From: Pisaster brevispinus
Taxonomy: Eukaryota; Echinodermata; Asteroidea; Forcipulatida; Asteriidae
Direction: 5' to 3'
Assembly (NCBI GenBank): GCA_023634235.1
Contig: JAMKCF010000007.1
Span: forward strand, 21,210,592-21,274,591
DNA length: 64,000 bases
Shown here: piece by piece, positions 12,801-27,800 of the stretch
Layout: each line of letters starts with the position of its first letter
Numbering within the stretch: the stretch's first letter is position 1
Notes under the pieces: model-generated
Database searches by the model: none
What the model saw: only the letters and a program-made list of their open reading frames with translations
Told to the model about the DNA's origin: nothing
Position numbers and translations under genes: made by a program

Positions 12801-15800
12801 GTTGTGGAGATGAGGGAGATGAGGAACCATTTATCCTCAAGTGTAAAGTGACTTTCTGCTCTCCTAGACCTGTGTCCTTCACTCAGCCTGTCAAGTTTGT
12901 TGACACCCAGGGAAACAGGTTAGCTACATTTTGTGTAAATCCGGACATTTTTAAGATGATGCTGTGACACTTTTGAACTGGTATAAAATGGAAATGCTAT
13001 TTTAGGAGATGCTGATTTCTTTTTCTATACCATTCTAATATAATCCATGATATTATTTTTCTTAAGCACTCTTTGATACAAGTTAGTTTTCTTGTGCCAT
13101 TTTGCATAAGTCTGATCTTGTTGGAAGGTGTATCATATAATGTGCTGTGAAACTTTATGTTATTTGGAAAATCCGTAGAGACAGAATTGAGAATTGGTAA
13201 AAGGTAACTTACTTCCCCCCAATTTGTCTGTTTAGTTTCTCTATCCCAGTGACAGCCACAGCAGATAACTGTCTCCTTACTGCCTACCCCTTCGTTGCTC
13301 AACATCGCACTGACTTCCAGATTGTGACTGAGCAAGGCCAAACCTTGCGAGGTCGTAATTCATCAGTGACATCCAAAGATAGTAATGGGAATGTTGGAGA
13401 AGCAGTTATGATTCCAGTGGAATCTCCAAGTAGACCGTCCACCCAGAGAAGTACAAGTACTAGCTCACGCTTTGGAGCTACAACCTCAACCTATGAGGAG
13501 TCTACTGAGAGTATCACAGGTAAGTTCAAGATGAGTTTATGTGTTAAACAGAATTCTATTTTGTAAAGTTTGTTTGTAAGTGCTTTATGCAGGAGCCAGC
13601 TTTACACTTAGTTGGTGTAGGATAGCCTGTGCCCTTGCATCTCATTGCATTGCATTACACTGGTCTCCATAATGGAGCAGCAACTGTTGGTCACTGTTAC
13701 TCAATCGCCATATCATCAATATCCACCAGCAACTTACTTCAATTTCTGCTGTCAAGATTTAATACTTACCCAAGGCTTTTAACCTCCTTTTAGGGTCATT
13801 GTTGAATTTTCCATTACAATTAACAAACTATTTTAAACTTTTAGAAACTAATTTTTAGGAAAACAAATTTTTTCTCTTGTGTAGAATCCACCTATCGAAG
13901 CACTCCCCGTGATGGAGCTGTCAATCATGCAATAGCAGATCGCTCCATTATTGACCCTGATAGTCGAATGGGTCTAGCCTCTCGCTCCCTTGGCTCAGCA
14001 GCCTTCCCCAATGAGGATACAGAGGAAGGGGTATTTCACCAAGAGGTCTTAATGGGGGTTCAGAGATGGATCACACTGCATGGGTGGTCTGGTGGCCCTT
14101 ACCCTGTGTCTTTGCCTGAGGGGCTAAGAAGGTAAGACAGAAAGAGATAAAAGTCATGTGATGTGGTTAAAAATGATTAATATTGCATATTTACGTAAAT
14201 GACTTTGCTGCAAATACGTCATAACACAGCACAAAAAACGGGTTGAAAGTAAAATGTGTGTATTTGTCTTATCCATTTCAGTGGAGTTGCCAAGAACTCT
14301 GCACCTGAGAAGGCTTCCCACGGGAGCCCAGCCACCAATAACTCCAAGCGTACTCAAACTAAAACCATTTATGATCTAATGGCACACATGAGTGGGCGTC
14401 TGGTACCTGGAATCCCCATCAATCAAGCTCTGCCAGCTGATCCCACAGAGAGAGTTCTCCAACTTCACTGGCAGCACTCTACACTGCTGACATTTCTAAG
14501 GTATGAATGAAAGAATTTTTGTCTATTGCGTTATAGTTCGGACTTCCAATGAGCATTGCACACTCTACAGTTATATTATGTACTGACAGGCATCATCTAA
14601 TGTGAGCAAAGGAAGTTCATGGAAGGGACATGGAAAGATCTCAGATGAGATGAATTGTTCGATGGTTAAAAATAAGTGTTGTGAAAAAATGGCTCAGTTA
14701 ACTGACTGAAAAGTTGCTGGTTTTTTTAAGTGGTGTTATAGTTGGAAGAAAATAAATTTTATTTCTTTAAACATTGTTAAATAATTTGGGGTTGAATAAA
14801 GAAAAATTGACTGGCACCCCCGAACAAAGATATTGAACAAATTGGATGACCGCCAACATAGGGCCAGACAGCTCAGTTGGTAGAGTGCTGGTACGTTAAA
14901 CCGGAGGTCGTTGGTTCGAAAGCCGCTCATGTAAATTTTTCTTTGTTCAAGCCCAAATTATTTAACATTTACCCAGTCAATTTCCCTCGTGGTTTATAAC
15001 TTGATTTTTAAAATACTGTAATGTATCTTTGTTATCTTTGCAACATTTAATTGAGTTTGTTCGAAATGTTTATTAAAATGAAAATATCTCAATCTTAAAC
15101 TTCAAGAGAAAACTGCTAATTTCTGGTCAACTTTCTTTGTAGGAGCCAAGGTGCCTCTGTGGCCAACATCAAGCCAGAGTACCTGTTTGAACCTCAGGAT
15201 TATCAACGCTGGGTTAAACTCCAAGAGCAGATCCGTGAGAGGAAGAAAGCCCAGCAGCAGGGTAAGAGTATCGTAGCAATCCGCATCCAGGAGGCTCCTC
15301 TAGATGAGATCCTCTTTGAGTCTGTTTCTAAGAGAGCTTGGACCGATCTACTGCTCCAGACACTGAAGGTGAGCTCAAGATGGGGTTTCAAAGATTTGTG
15401 TCAGTAATGCACTTCTTGAGTTTGTAACATGCATAGATATTTTACTTTTAGTAAAGCTTATCTGATTGTGTCTTTTTATTCACACCAAAGGCTTGCAATA
15501 TCTGAAAACCATAGTCAATGCTGTTAGCTAAATTGACAGTGCACTCATTTTGTCGGTCTTTCTGATCACACTTAATTGTGGTATTTATTTTGTAAGTTTG
15601 AGTATTTTAACCTTGGGCATCAGTGTAAAAAGGTAGTTGTTACATCCATTAAACTTTTCATGCATAAAATTAATTGATTTTTGTCGAATGGAGATCATAT
15701 GCTGTTCAATCACTGCCAAAGTTTCCTGACCAGACCAATGATATCTACAGGCTGTCTTTTAAAATTTACGGTAGAGTGTTTTCTGGGATGAGTGTGTGTG

Positions 15801-18800
15801 GTTGTTCTAAGATGGATAAAGACTATAGGATGAGGGAGGTCTTTTAGCAGGATGGATTTGTTTGATGAGGTTTCATTTGGAGTTGAGTGTTGTATCAATG
15901 TGGCAATAAGACTGTATAAATATTTCTTTCAGGCGTTGGTGTTGGCCCGTGTCACACCTCGTCAGTTCAAGACACTGTCATCCTCTGGTAGTTCAACCAG
16001 CCTACCCAGCGTCAATCCAGATCCTCTATGTAGTAACATCTACAGCGTAGGGGAACGTATCCTGGTAGCTTGGCTCAACCATCACTATGAGCAACAAAGA
16101 CACAAGATATGGAAGGACTGTGACAAAGGTATTTCCATATTATGTTTCTTACTCTCATATTTGCTTGATGTTCTTTTGTTTGGTGTGTAGTTTGGTTCAT
16201 TCTGTCTGTTCGTGAATGCTGTGTAAGTCTGACTTTGACAAACTCCTTCTACACATTTTAGGTTTTGAATCTGTAAGTTGTACTGACTGTAGAAGTAGAA
16301 ATGGGTTAGTACCTGATGATTAATTTCATAGGAATACCCACATTTGCTGCAAAAAGACTAAATACAATTAATTGTGTTTTTGTTTGAGTTGGTTTTATTT
16401 CAACAACTTTATTTAAAATGCACATCTTTTAGGGGGAAAAGGAAATGAATTACCCAAGAAGTATAGACACTGAAGTTATTTGAAATATCTTGCAAGGCAT
16501 TTTAATTTATTGAAATGTAAATCAAAGAATTGAATTACCCTAGAAGTATAGACACTGAAGTTATTTGAAATATCTTGCAGGGCATTTTAATTTATTAAAA
16601 TGTAAATCAAAGAATTGAATTACCCTAGAAGTATAGACACTGAAGTTATTTGAAATATCTTGCAGGGCATTTTAATTTATTAAAATGTAGAATACAATGT
16701 CCATGTTTTTTTCTTAGGTAACTTTTAGTTTTGTATTTCTCTTCACCCATACCCTTTCTCATTTCTAGTTTTCTTTTTCTTCTCATTAACTTTTGTCTTT
16801 GACAGAATCTTCATATTTTTTTGAAGCTCCAAGAGGTAACTTACCATTTTCCTTAAGCAGAGAGGTGCTTGCTCACATTGCTTTTAGGTGCTTCAAATCC
16901 TTGTGTATTTGCATAGAAATGTTACTGCACAAATATTATAAAGGACCGTCCAAAAGTATCTGAAGTTTTTAAGTGGCGCCCATTGCTTACCCTATCTTGG
17001 TATATACATATGGCTTTGATTTTATGTCAAAGTTCTGGATGTATGCTTTACTATGTACTGCTGCAGAGATCAAAACATTTCAGGATCAAGATACACATAG
17101 TTAGTCGGTCATGTTTGTGATGCTTAATGCAAATCACTGCCTTAATTCCCATTTGCTGCTATTAGCAAGAGAGTAGCTTTTTCAATCAGCAGTCAATTCT
17201 ACTGCACTTCAGTCACTTCAATCAACCTTGCCTCTTCTTTTACAATGTATTATTAAGATTATATCGTGTTTGTGTTGGTATTTCTGGGGCATCTGGGTTC
17301 TTTTTAAGAACACACTTACTTGCCTGTTATACTATTTCAACATTGTGCTGGCTGTATTGCAACAGGTTTACAGCAATATCTAAACATACTTTTTCTTTAC
17401 CTGGAATATGCCTCGATTGTTTATGGGATTATAAAGTGGAGCCATTGACATGGTTCTGTAAGAGCACATGCTAAAGGTGATGGGTTGCTGAAACTACATT
17501 CCTGTGTAAAGGGACACAAATATATCTTCAATATAATTTCCTTTCCAAGCTGCAGTTGATTTGTAGAAGTTGAAGATTCAGAAAATGTATCAATGCTGGC
17601 ATAAACGTGCACATAATGTCCTCTCGTTTGATAAAATCATGTCATACCTACACTCATAAGTCATGCATTAACATTGCTTATTCCTTAAATGTTTCCATCA
17701 AGCATTCATTAAATTGTGGAATCAAACTCTCTTAAAAAACATCTGCTTATTGCTAACACTGCAAAAATGTGTATAAGATCATACAATGATATACACATTG
17801 CTATAACTTTGCTGTTTAATGTGTGCATTTAATGGAATGTTGGGTTGAAGGGTATGTATGGAAGGAACCACACTTAGATGAACATCAGATGAAAAAGAAA
17901 TTGTTCTGGGCTTTGTATTGACCAAATTCACCCGACGTCTTTCACAATAAAACTTGCTTGGGCCATTTGGGGAGTCAGATTCCTGTCAGATTTCAAGGGG
18001 GCCGATTGGAAAAACTGTTTGTTCAATGTGTATTGTGAGATTGCTTGTTGTAAAGTTAGTTCAATGGTAGACTTTGAGATGATTGCGCGTGTTCCACTCA
18101 TCGGTCCTTTTCTATTGTTCTCGTCGCTGAGATTATTGAAAAAAGACCAGGAGTGGGATGCCTGCTACAAAGAGGCCTCTAATTTAGGCTATCATAATGG
18201 TGCAATTTCTAACTTAGTATTAGTGTACATTGGATGAAGGTATTCTTTGAGCAAATAATCTTTTTCAGGCTACTGATCGAACTTTACTTCTTCTGCTTGT
18301 TGGAAAGTAATGAAGTTTTAGCACAGCCTGGAATGAACTGATGATTTTCTAATGAATGAATTCGTGGTTCTATCATTTACTATCAGGTGGTATTCCTCCA
18401 TCTCGATGGGTGGTCAACTTTGACTATGATCTTTTGGATGGGTTGGTGCTGGCAGCTGTCCTGGCCGCTCATGTGCCATTCCTGGTAAGTAGTAAAAGTA
18501 GTGAGTGAAAAGATGTGGAAGACGAGAACTTTAGTGAATTGCTGGAATAACTTCAATGAGATGTCAAAGTTGAACTAGACAAATCTCTGCTTTGTAACTG
18601 TTACCTGTCGTTTTTCCTATAAAGTTTTTTTAAAATGATAACCCATTCAATTGATGAACTCTCTTTTCTCTTTTTATGTACACCATATAATAATCACATG
18701 GAAGAAATTATGGTTTTGAACAAAACCATTTGCTTTTTTCTGAAAGTTGTGACAAATAGTATCTAGCCACTGTCAAGAGAAAGTGTTACTCCATGGAGTT

Positions 18801-21800
18801 CAACAAGAATTCACGAACATCTATCCCACAGTGCAAACCCTAAAAATCTACATGACCCTTCTCTAATTGTAGATTAAGACCCATCTGCAGAGTATGTACA
18901 CCCAGCCAGCCACAGCTGAACAGTGTCTTCATAATGCCCTCAAGGTGGTCAACGCTTTTAGATACATCGGACTGGACTATGATATCCAGGCTATAGACAT
19001 CACTGATCCTAATCCTATCTCCCTACTGCTACTATGTGTGCATCTGTATCAGCGATTGCCTCAGTATACACCAAGGACCACTGTTGAGTTTATTGGATCT
19101 TTGCATGCGTGTGTTGCTCGACAGGTGAGTTGACCCCTTGCTCAATGCGCAGCACACTTACATGTGCCTATCCTGTCCACCATTTTGGGAGTTCAGATGT
19201 ACACAAAAGAATTAACTCCCAAAATGGTGGAAATGGTAGACGCGCATTGTTTGTTCTATCCACTGTTCGCCAAATCCATTGGATAGACTTATATAATGCA
19301 TGCAGGAGTTTTAACCCTTGAACAAAATTGTTTAAATATTTGCTCTGTAAATTTATTTATTTCGTCAAAAGATGAAAAGGTAATTTCCATTTGTTATTTA
19401 ATGAAGGTTCGTTTGACCAATCCGAGTAGCAAGCCCCTGACCTACCATGCAATGATCGCTGGCCGAGATGCTCGTGACTTCACTCTCCCCAGAGGCAACA
19501 CAGTTGTCATTGCACCAAAAGGGAAACATGATCTGGCTGTGGAGTTCACTAGTAGGTTCCTACGCCCTGCTGAGGGGGTGCTGGTACTTGTTGGAAGGAG
19601 GGCTGGTTCTGCATGTGGAACTACCTTGGTATTCAACCTGAGGACTTCAATTGACAATATCACACCATCTGTAAGTCAGATTACTGTTAGAAATTTGTTT
19701 ACCAGTAAGCATTTACAAACTTGTCTTCAATCTCAATCTCAAATCTCAATCTCAAATCCTGTAGAGATTTTGTGAAATTTAAAAAAGTTTATAACTGAAT
19801 TTACAGTAGCAATATTCATTGTTCATAAACACCTGGGACAGTTCATCCATTCTGATTGGTCAAGAGGAGATCTCATGGCCATGTTTAAACATGCGATATA
19901 AACACTGGGAGGAGTGTTCAAACATGGCCTGAGGATATTGAGTCAAAAGAGGGCGCTGTTGGATGGTTGCACGGAGTGCACAAGTTTCACAGTCCAATTT
20001 AAGTTGGGAGGTCCCAATATTCTGAATAGCAAAATTGTGTTGTACTACTTTATTACAGACAACCGTCAAGTGTGAATCACCTTGTTATGAACTGCACAAG
20101 GTGGAACTGGAAGTTACCAATCCATTTGATGAGGGAGGGGAGTTTCGTATCGTCTTGGTTGAACCCAAGACATCCTTCCCTGGCACTGATGCTAAAACCC
20201 AGAAGACTGGATTGTTGAACTCTAAACAAGGACCTCCTAAGAAAGTACGATCCAAGACGGATCATGGACAGAAGAAGGAGAGGACCCCTACACCACCGAA
20301 GCAGGATGACATTAGCCCACGGACAGAAATGCTGGAACGTGAGTTGATTTACTTGATTTTGTAGTATTCAATTCAAACTCACATTCACATGAACATGTGG
20401 GGCTCATCATTAAATCTCATGCAATTATGGATAGAAAAACATTCTTAAAAATGGAAGAGGGGAGGGCAGAGTATTTACTGAACTTGTTTGAACTTGTTTT
20501 CTAAGTTGTATCCACAGTGGTTTCCACAATAATTTGGAAAAGTTAAAACTGGAAAAATTGCATCTTTTACTCAGAATTTCATGATTTATATGAGTTACAG
20601 GGCAAAGATTTAAGTAGATCAATAACATCCAGTGTCGTTTGTATTTGCAGTTGGCTATAATCTTTGTTGTCAGTTTTACATTTTGTTATTCTGAGTTTCA
20701 ACACACTGACAATAATGGATATTAATGTTTGTTAGTTATACAAAACATGCTGTTTACTTCCATTTTATTAACAGTTATTTGATTGGAAATATTATTTTCT
20801 TACAGAAAGGGTTTATTACCTATTGCAACGAAAAGTACTATGCTATCAAGAGTCTTATTAATGAAGAATTTTGTATTTTGATTCCAACCAGAGGATAACG
20901 GTAACCAGTTGAGTGCCTTCTACTGTGCCCGTCAATCCCTCCAGTTAGACAGTCACAGCTCAGCAGTCATTGCTATCGATTTCCTTCCCTTCCATACTGG
21001 CAAGAGACAGTGCTCTATCCTGTTTGTCAGTGAGTCTATTGGAGAGTTTCTGTACTCTATTGAGGCTGTAGCTGGATTGCCAATGCCATCATCATTACCT
21101 TACATGCCAACTAAACACAGCGTCAGGATCAGCAGTGCTGCAGCTGCAGGTAGTTATCAACTAAATGTTTTTATTTGATTTTTGTATTACTATTGCCTGG
21201 AAAAAAAACCAATGCACTTACTGTTGCCAAATTTAACATTTATTCTACATTGTCTATTCTTCAACTGCCATTTCATGGGCTTAACATCCCTTGCCTTGAA
21301 TCCTTTCTCACATTAACATGTTTGGGTTTTCTATAATCTGTAAATACAAAAAAACTTTCAACAAGTTGTAAGAAGAAAACACAGGTTGTTAGATACTACA
21401 AGTAGACCACTTGCATCGTATTCTATGGTTGACATGTACAAGTTGTTTCATAGACTCCCTGCATATGACATCACACTCTCAAAAAGTGCCCTCACTAAGG
21501 CCAAAAGGAGGCAGAACATTGGACGATAGCGGTTCTTTGTGCGTAAAATGTGCACATGTGATCTCAGAGTACCTGTAGCGTTCCGCATTATGCAAGGGGC
21601 CTATAACTAGACTAGTCATCTTTTCAAAAAACAAAATTTATCACTAATTTTTGTCTTTCTCAAAGGCAATGGTCGTGGTGTGTATGGTGGTGATGACCGC
21701 ATCATCTACTGGCGTTGTGACAGTAACACTGTTCTTCATGAAGAGCTAGTTATACCCATCACCAATGCTGCTAGAGAGAAGGCTTTGGTCATCGCTGCTC

Positions 21801-24800
21801 AACAGAGGATGTCACAGACTGAGATAAGACGTAGACATGTGACAGGGACACTCGCTAGTGGCTCAGTCACGGCAGCCATTGCTGCTTTGGGATTGACTGA
21901 TGAGTCGGTTCTTTCAGGTATGGCAGAGTTTGTCCTTAACTTTTTCAGTGACAAGCCAGCAGGACCATTCATCTTCCAGGACCATCCATTCTAGTCTCCC
22001 AGTTTGTGTACAAGTCCACAATTTTTAGTAAATAGGGATGCTTTTCAAAACTTAACTAGCCAGCCGGACTTTACTTTGAGAGAATTTCGACTGGTCTTCT
22101 GGTATTTTTACTGTGTATTGTAATCACCATTATTGACCTTAATGTTTTCCTGACTGGCAAAACATTAATGTCAATAGCGGTAATATTTAAATTTGTGTTC
22201 AAAAATTTTGCACAGGAATTGACCTTTTTTAAAGGTTCCATCTTCCCTTCTTCAATTTGAAGATAAAGTTGTTTTTTGTTATTTTATGACTTGATGTGAT
22301 CAAACAATGTGAGAGGTAATATCATTGTTAACAAATTATACATTTGGACATTAATCATATCTTTATCAATGAGCATAGGAAAGCCGCTGTATGGAGTAAT
22401 TTTTAAGCAAATAGTTAATATTTCAACCTTACAACTTTTTATTGATCTTATTCAACAGGTAAAACAAGTGCCAATCCCAACAGCAAAACTGACAAGCCAG
22501 AAGGGACCAATTTCAGTGTCGAGGTCAATTCCAAGTATTTTGAGACAACCCCAACAATGTTTGTACCTTCACCTTTGACCTTGAAACCAAAGTCAGCAGC
22601 TGAAATTGTCATGAATGGTCACATTGTGGACACCTCACCTGCAGGTCTTGTTGGTAACAGGGGTGAGTGTTACAAAGCTACAAAGTTCGAGACATTTAAA
22701 TAAGACCAGTATCCTCACTTGGCGTATCCCAACATTTGCATAAAATAACAAACCTTGGGAAATATGGGCTCAATTGGTCATTGAAGCTGCAAGAAAATAA
22801 CGAAAGAAAGAAACATCTTTGTTGCGTAGAATTGTGTGCTGTCAGATGCCTGGTAAAGGCTTCATGCCTGAAGCCTTTCTCAGATTTAAATTTTGGGGTG
22901 AAAATTACCTCTTTTTCAGAAACTACTTTACTTCAAAGGGGGTCGTTTCTAACAATGTTTTATATTATCAACAGCTCTCCAGTGCACATTACCAAGTGAG
23001 ATTTTGTGGTCATTAATGTTGTGGAGTAATTACCAAAAGTACACCCTGCCTTTAAGATTTTTGTTTAACATTGTAGGTACAGTTTCTGTTATACTTCAGG
23101 GTACTTCACCTCTGTTTCCTGTATTTCATTCACATAATGGGATTTTAAACAGCTATATATTTACTTCAAGTTGTATAATTCTTTGGAAACTAGGAGTCAT
23201 TCTTGATGATGGGACAGTCAGCCTTCCTGTCAGGTTCAGCCCTAAGAGTGCAGGTCACTACCCCTGCCGTGTTGTCCTACGCTCAGCTAATGATATCCGT
23301 GTGTACCTGATAGAATGTACAGTTAATCCAGAAGGAACTGCAGCACAGATTGAGTTCATGGCACCTGTACATCAGTCAGTATCACAAGAAATACCAATAG
23401 TAAGTACCTTGATTTGTAGTACCTTCACTACAAGAAAAAAATAACAGGAATAAATATTGCCGATTTATACTCGGTCAGTCAATGATGGCATTACTGAAAA
23501 TTTGATACGCCATCATAAAAATAAAACACACCTTATATTAATCACTACATGTACAATTTTTATGAACTAAAAGACATTAAATAATTTTATTTTGCGTAGT
23601 CCAAAAAAAAATGTGATGTGACGTTGTATGGCAAGAAGTAAATGTGTACTGACTTACCATTAAATAAATATGCAGATCTGTCGGTGCAGTGTGGCTGATA
23701 TTTCCAGAGCGAACCTAATTTCCTTTCGGTGCTAGGTGCATTGCTTGAGGAGACCTTGATCTCTACAAGCAGCATCTATATCATCAGGATGTCCAGTTAC
23801 ACTTGGCCATGAGGCCACACACTTAAACAACCTAAGAAGTATGATTTAACAATTTGCTATTTGTCCCTTTGCATTGACTAGGTGAACCAGACTAGTGTGG
23901 ATTGGCCACTGACAGCATCCATCGAGGGTCAAGGCTTCTATGGACCTCCCTTCATCCTTGCCAAGGCAATGCAGACTACACAGTTTCCCCTCATGTTCAG
24001 ACCAGCTTTCGAGTCTCTTGTCTCGGTAAGTTAATGAACATACGTAATCGAGAATAGAAACAAATCCTGCAGTTTAGCTGTTTAATTATGTGCTTTAAAG
24101 TTACACTGTAATGATTTAGATGTTGATAATGTTGCATTCTACAGACAATATTCTCATGATTTTCTTTTAAACTAAATTTTTTAAAGTTGGCTCATCTCAG
24201 CTCTTTTTCTTTGCTTCAAAGTCTGCACATATTCGTTTTCTCACCAAAACATTGATAAAAACTGCTTTAAAATACTTGATTTGCATTATATTTTAACAAG
24301 CCTGCTCGACAGGGTGGTCAAACCCACTTCAAGCATGATTACATGGTAAGGCTGCTGTACACGCTCCACACTCACCTTACATTGCTTCAACTCACAGCTG
24401 ACACTTTGGCTTTTACATGCATACTGATGGGGCTCATAGTGAGACTAAAAGTTTGATATCCTGCCATGCACTACACAACCTCAACTTATGCACACATCAG
24501 CCATTGATATAAACCTGCTACACATCCAAGGAATTGAAGTTTTTTATTTATATACCCATCTGGCCTCACCAGTCCTTCCCATTCATGTATTTCATTTGAT
24601 TCAAACTTTGCCATTGCAACCACATTTGAAACTATTCTTCACATATTCCTTCCTACAAAGGAAGGACATTGAGCTCATCATCCTTAATTGACCATCACTT
24701 TTCAGCATTCACTTCAATATTACAAACATGTGAATCTTGTTATCATTTAAAGAAAAAGAAAGTTTTTGTAATTTTTACAGAGGTGCCATAGTTCATTTCT

Positions 24801-27800
24801 TATCATCTTGAATTTGAAGTATGCATTATATATAAATGTTAAAGCCATACCAAGTGAAAATAAAAAAAGGCCTTACCCAAGATGTGTTTAATGCTAAATG
24901 ATGCAGATAGCATTTCATACTTTAATTGAAAACAGTAATGCAAACAGGCTATCACACATCTATAACCAGGGGTTGCATTTAGGAGACACTATTGCCTAAA
25001 GAACCAAACTAGTAGATCATCAAATGCAAATAATTCTTAGCTGTTGTAATATTTTGTACATGTTTTTGTCACCAGGGAAAATTGGTGTTGACGAATGGTG
25101 AGGATGGAACGGAACATCATTTCAGGCTGAAGGGAGAGGGGCAAAAACCTCTTGCACTAGACAATGTGGTTCTGGAATGTGAGGCTCGCAAATCGTAAGT
25201 ACTGTCAAGTCAATTCACAGGAAAATTATTTTATTTGTGTTCAAACATTTTAATAGGACAAATGCCTTTTTCAAACATTTTTACCGGTTGTGATTTCTCT
25301 TTTTACTACCTTGGAAACTATTTTTCTGTTCTTGTAGAATGAAGCGTGTAATCCGCGTTCCCAATGTAACGGCTCAGAAGCTGACCTACCGCGCTGTCTC
25401 AGACCTCTCCATAGTAAGTGGGACAGTGCCAAGTGTCACTGTTCTACCAGGTAAAGAGGCTGATTACATCATGAAAGTATCACCATGGAAGCGCGGGACA
25501 TTCAGGGGCATCTTGTCATTCATAGCTGGTGGTACTGATAATCTCAAGTGAGTTATCTTCTTTCCTCATAATGCATGCTTTTATTTTTGTCATAGGAAAG
25601 TTTATGTTGAGTGGATGGTTTGTTTAAGCCTTCTAGCATCATGAAAACCGAGTAAATCCTCTCTTTTTAATCATTATCAATTAGGGATGAACCAGCCAAT
25701 GATGACAGTGGAAACACTTCCCGTCCTGAGTCGGGTACACGTCCAACTAGTGGCAAGTCTACATCGAGCACAACATCCGTCCAAGTCCATCAAACCAAGC
25801 CAGGTTACCGTGTGTGGTACTCGATTGAGGTACGCTGCAGCCCCCCACCCCCTGAGAGAGACATTGATGTCATCTGTGCTGCTCAGTCAGCTGTTGTGAT
25901 GGAGGTAGAGATCTTCAATCCAACGATGAATGATCTGACATTTACTGCGGTGATTGAAGGAGAGGGGTTGAGAGGAGATGAAGATGTGATGTTAACTCCT
26001 GGTCAGAAGAAGATGTATCAATTAGTCTATGCACCGGCAATTGTTGGAAAATCACAAGGAAGGTAAGATGCTACTCATAGAAGTCAAAGTATTTAATACC
26101 AATGAAAATATCAGTTGTCTATTTGCAATTGTTACATATAAGTATCTATTTATACATATCTGTTCATAACTCTTTTAGAGTAGAGTTTAAGATGCTTTTG
26201 ACCATTTTGATTTGTAATAGCAAGACTTGTAGTTAACTTCTAACAGAAACTGTGCACAGAAAAGTAACTTGAAAATGTGCGTTCTAAAGAATCAAAGAAT
26301 CAGCTACATTCCAAATGTGGATTACACATTCTTTTGGAAAAATTCTTCAAGCTTAAATGTAGATAAAAATATCCATTCCAAAGATTTCAGTTCAATTCCT
26401 GGTTTATATTGTGCATTGATATCAACCAATATCTTCAAAGCAAATATGTTATCTGTTTCCAGTTTGATATTCCAAAATGAGACTGTTGGTGAGTTCTGGT
26501 ACACCCTGAACCTGACAGCAGAGCCCCCTTCCCCTGCAGTCCTTCCTCACATGGACTGTGAGTTGGGTAAATGGAGTCGTCAGTTTATCACCTTGAGTAA
26601 TCCTACAGAGGAGACACTGGAGCTGACCCCTAGCTGCTCCAACACTAATAATTTTACTCTCGAGGTTGAAGGGGAAACAAAGGTGAGTCCTAGTTCATCG
26701 GTAAATCTTGTTTAACCAACCCATCACACTGAAGGGGAAAAAAAATGTGATGATTTAATTTGGGTTTGAACAAAAGAAGTCATATAACCATGTGCTGCCG
26801 TGTAGCTAACGGTTATATGGCCTATACGGCAGCTAATGGTGGCTTCTGACTAGCATCCCTGAACAAAGATATTGACTAATAGGGAGACCGCCAACATAGG
26901 GCTGGATAGCTCAGTTTGTATTTTCTTTGTTTAAACCCAAATTATTTCATACTAACTCAGTCAGTTTCCCTTGTGGTTTATTACTTGAAATGTGATATTT
27001 GAGAAAAATTTTATCCAACTTTAAATATAGTACCTTGAATAAAACTTGATGCTATCTCCAGACTTATTTCTGATGACCTCAAACTTTAATTTCTTTTGTT
27101 ATTGAAGATCATCCTTGCACCACACTCCACCCAAGAGGTACCACTCCAGTTCATGCCATCTTCCCTAGGCCAGAGCAACCACCTAGCCAAGATCTCCTTC
27201 TCATGTGAGCAGCTTGGTGATTGGGTCTTCATGGCATCAGGCACCGGCCTGACCCCTACTCCCCTGGACCCTGTTAGTGTGAGTGCAACGCTTGGATCTA
27301 ATACATCACTGATCATACCATTTAGGAATCCATTGAACGAGGCAGTGCTGGTTGATGTCATACTCTCTGGTAAGTATATCTTTGACTACACCACATCTTT
27401 TCAAATCTTAACCCTATTCTTTCTCCTGTTTGGAATGCTTTCCCGTAGAATATTGGTTGTTCCAGAGGGAACATCCATTGTTTCTATAAGATATAAGGTC
27501 TGGCCTGCTGGCAAGTCATTACAACACATGCATGCAGACCTGCTGCATGCATTGGCATCAATGGTGTGTAATTAAAAGTTTTTTCAATCACTCATTTCAT
27601 TGTTCAAAGGCCTATCTTAAAACAGAAACTTACAATTCTGAGAAGACTGGAGTCTTTAAAGAACGTATGTAAAAGACAATTTCAATTATTAAACTTTTTG
27701 TGCATAAAAACTAGCTCAGTGCATTTACTATGGGCTTCTGGTAATCATTGGAGCCAGGTTGTGCGAAGTGGATGTGGCTCACACTGGAATTATGTGACAC

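Noticed and set aside
26269..26462. 5' extension of the exon at 26463 to an upstream ATG
   Set aside because: The in-frame extension is intron sequence; a TTTCCAG acceptor at 26462 gives the phase the preceding exon needs.
27420..27575. Read-through coding region after the exon ending at 27369
   Set aside because: Open frame continues by chance into the intron; the splice from 27369 to 27912 restores a clear ASH-family sequence.
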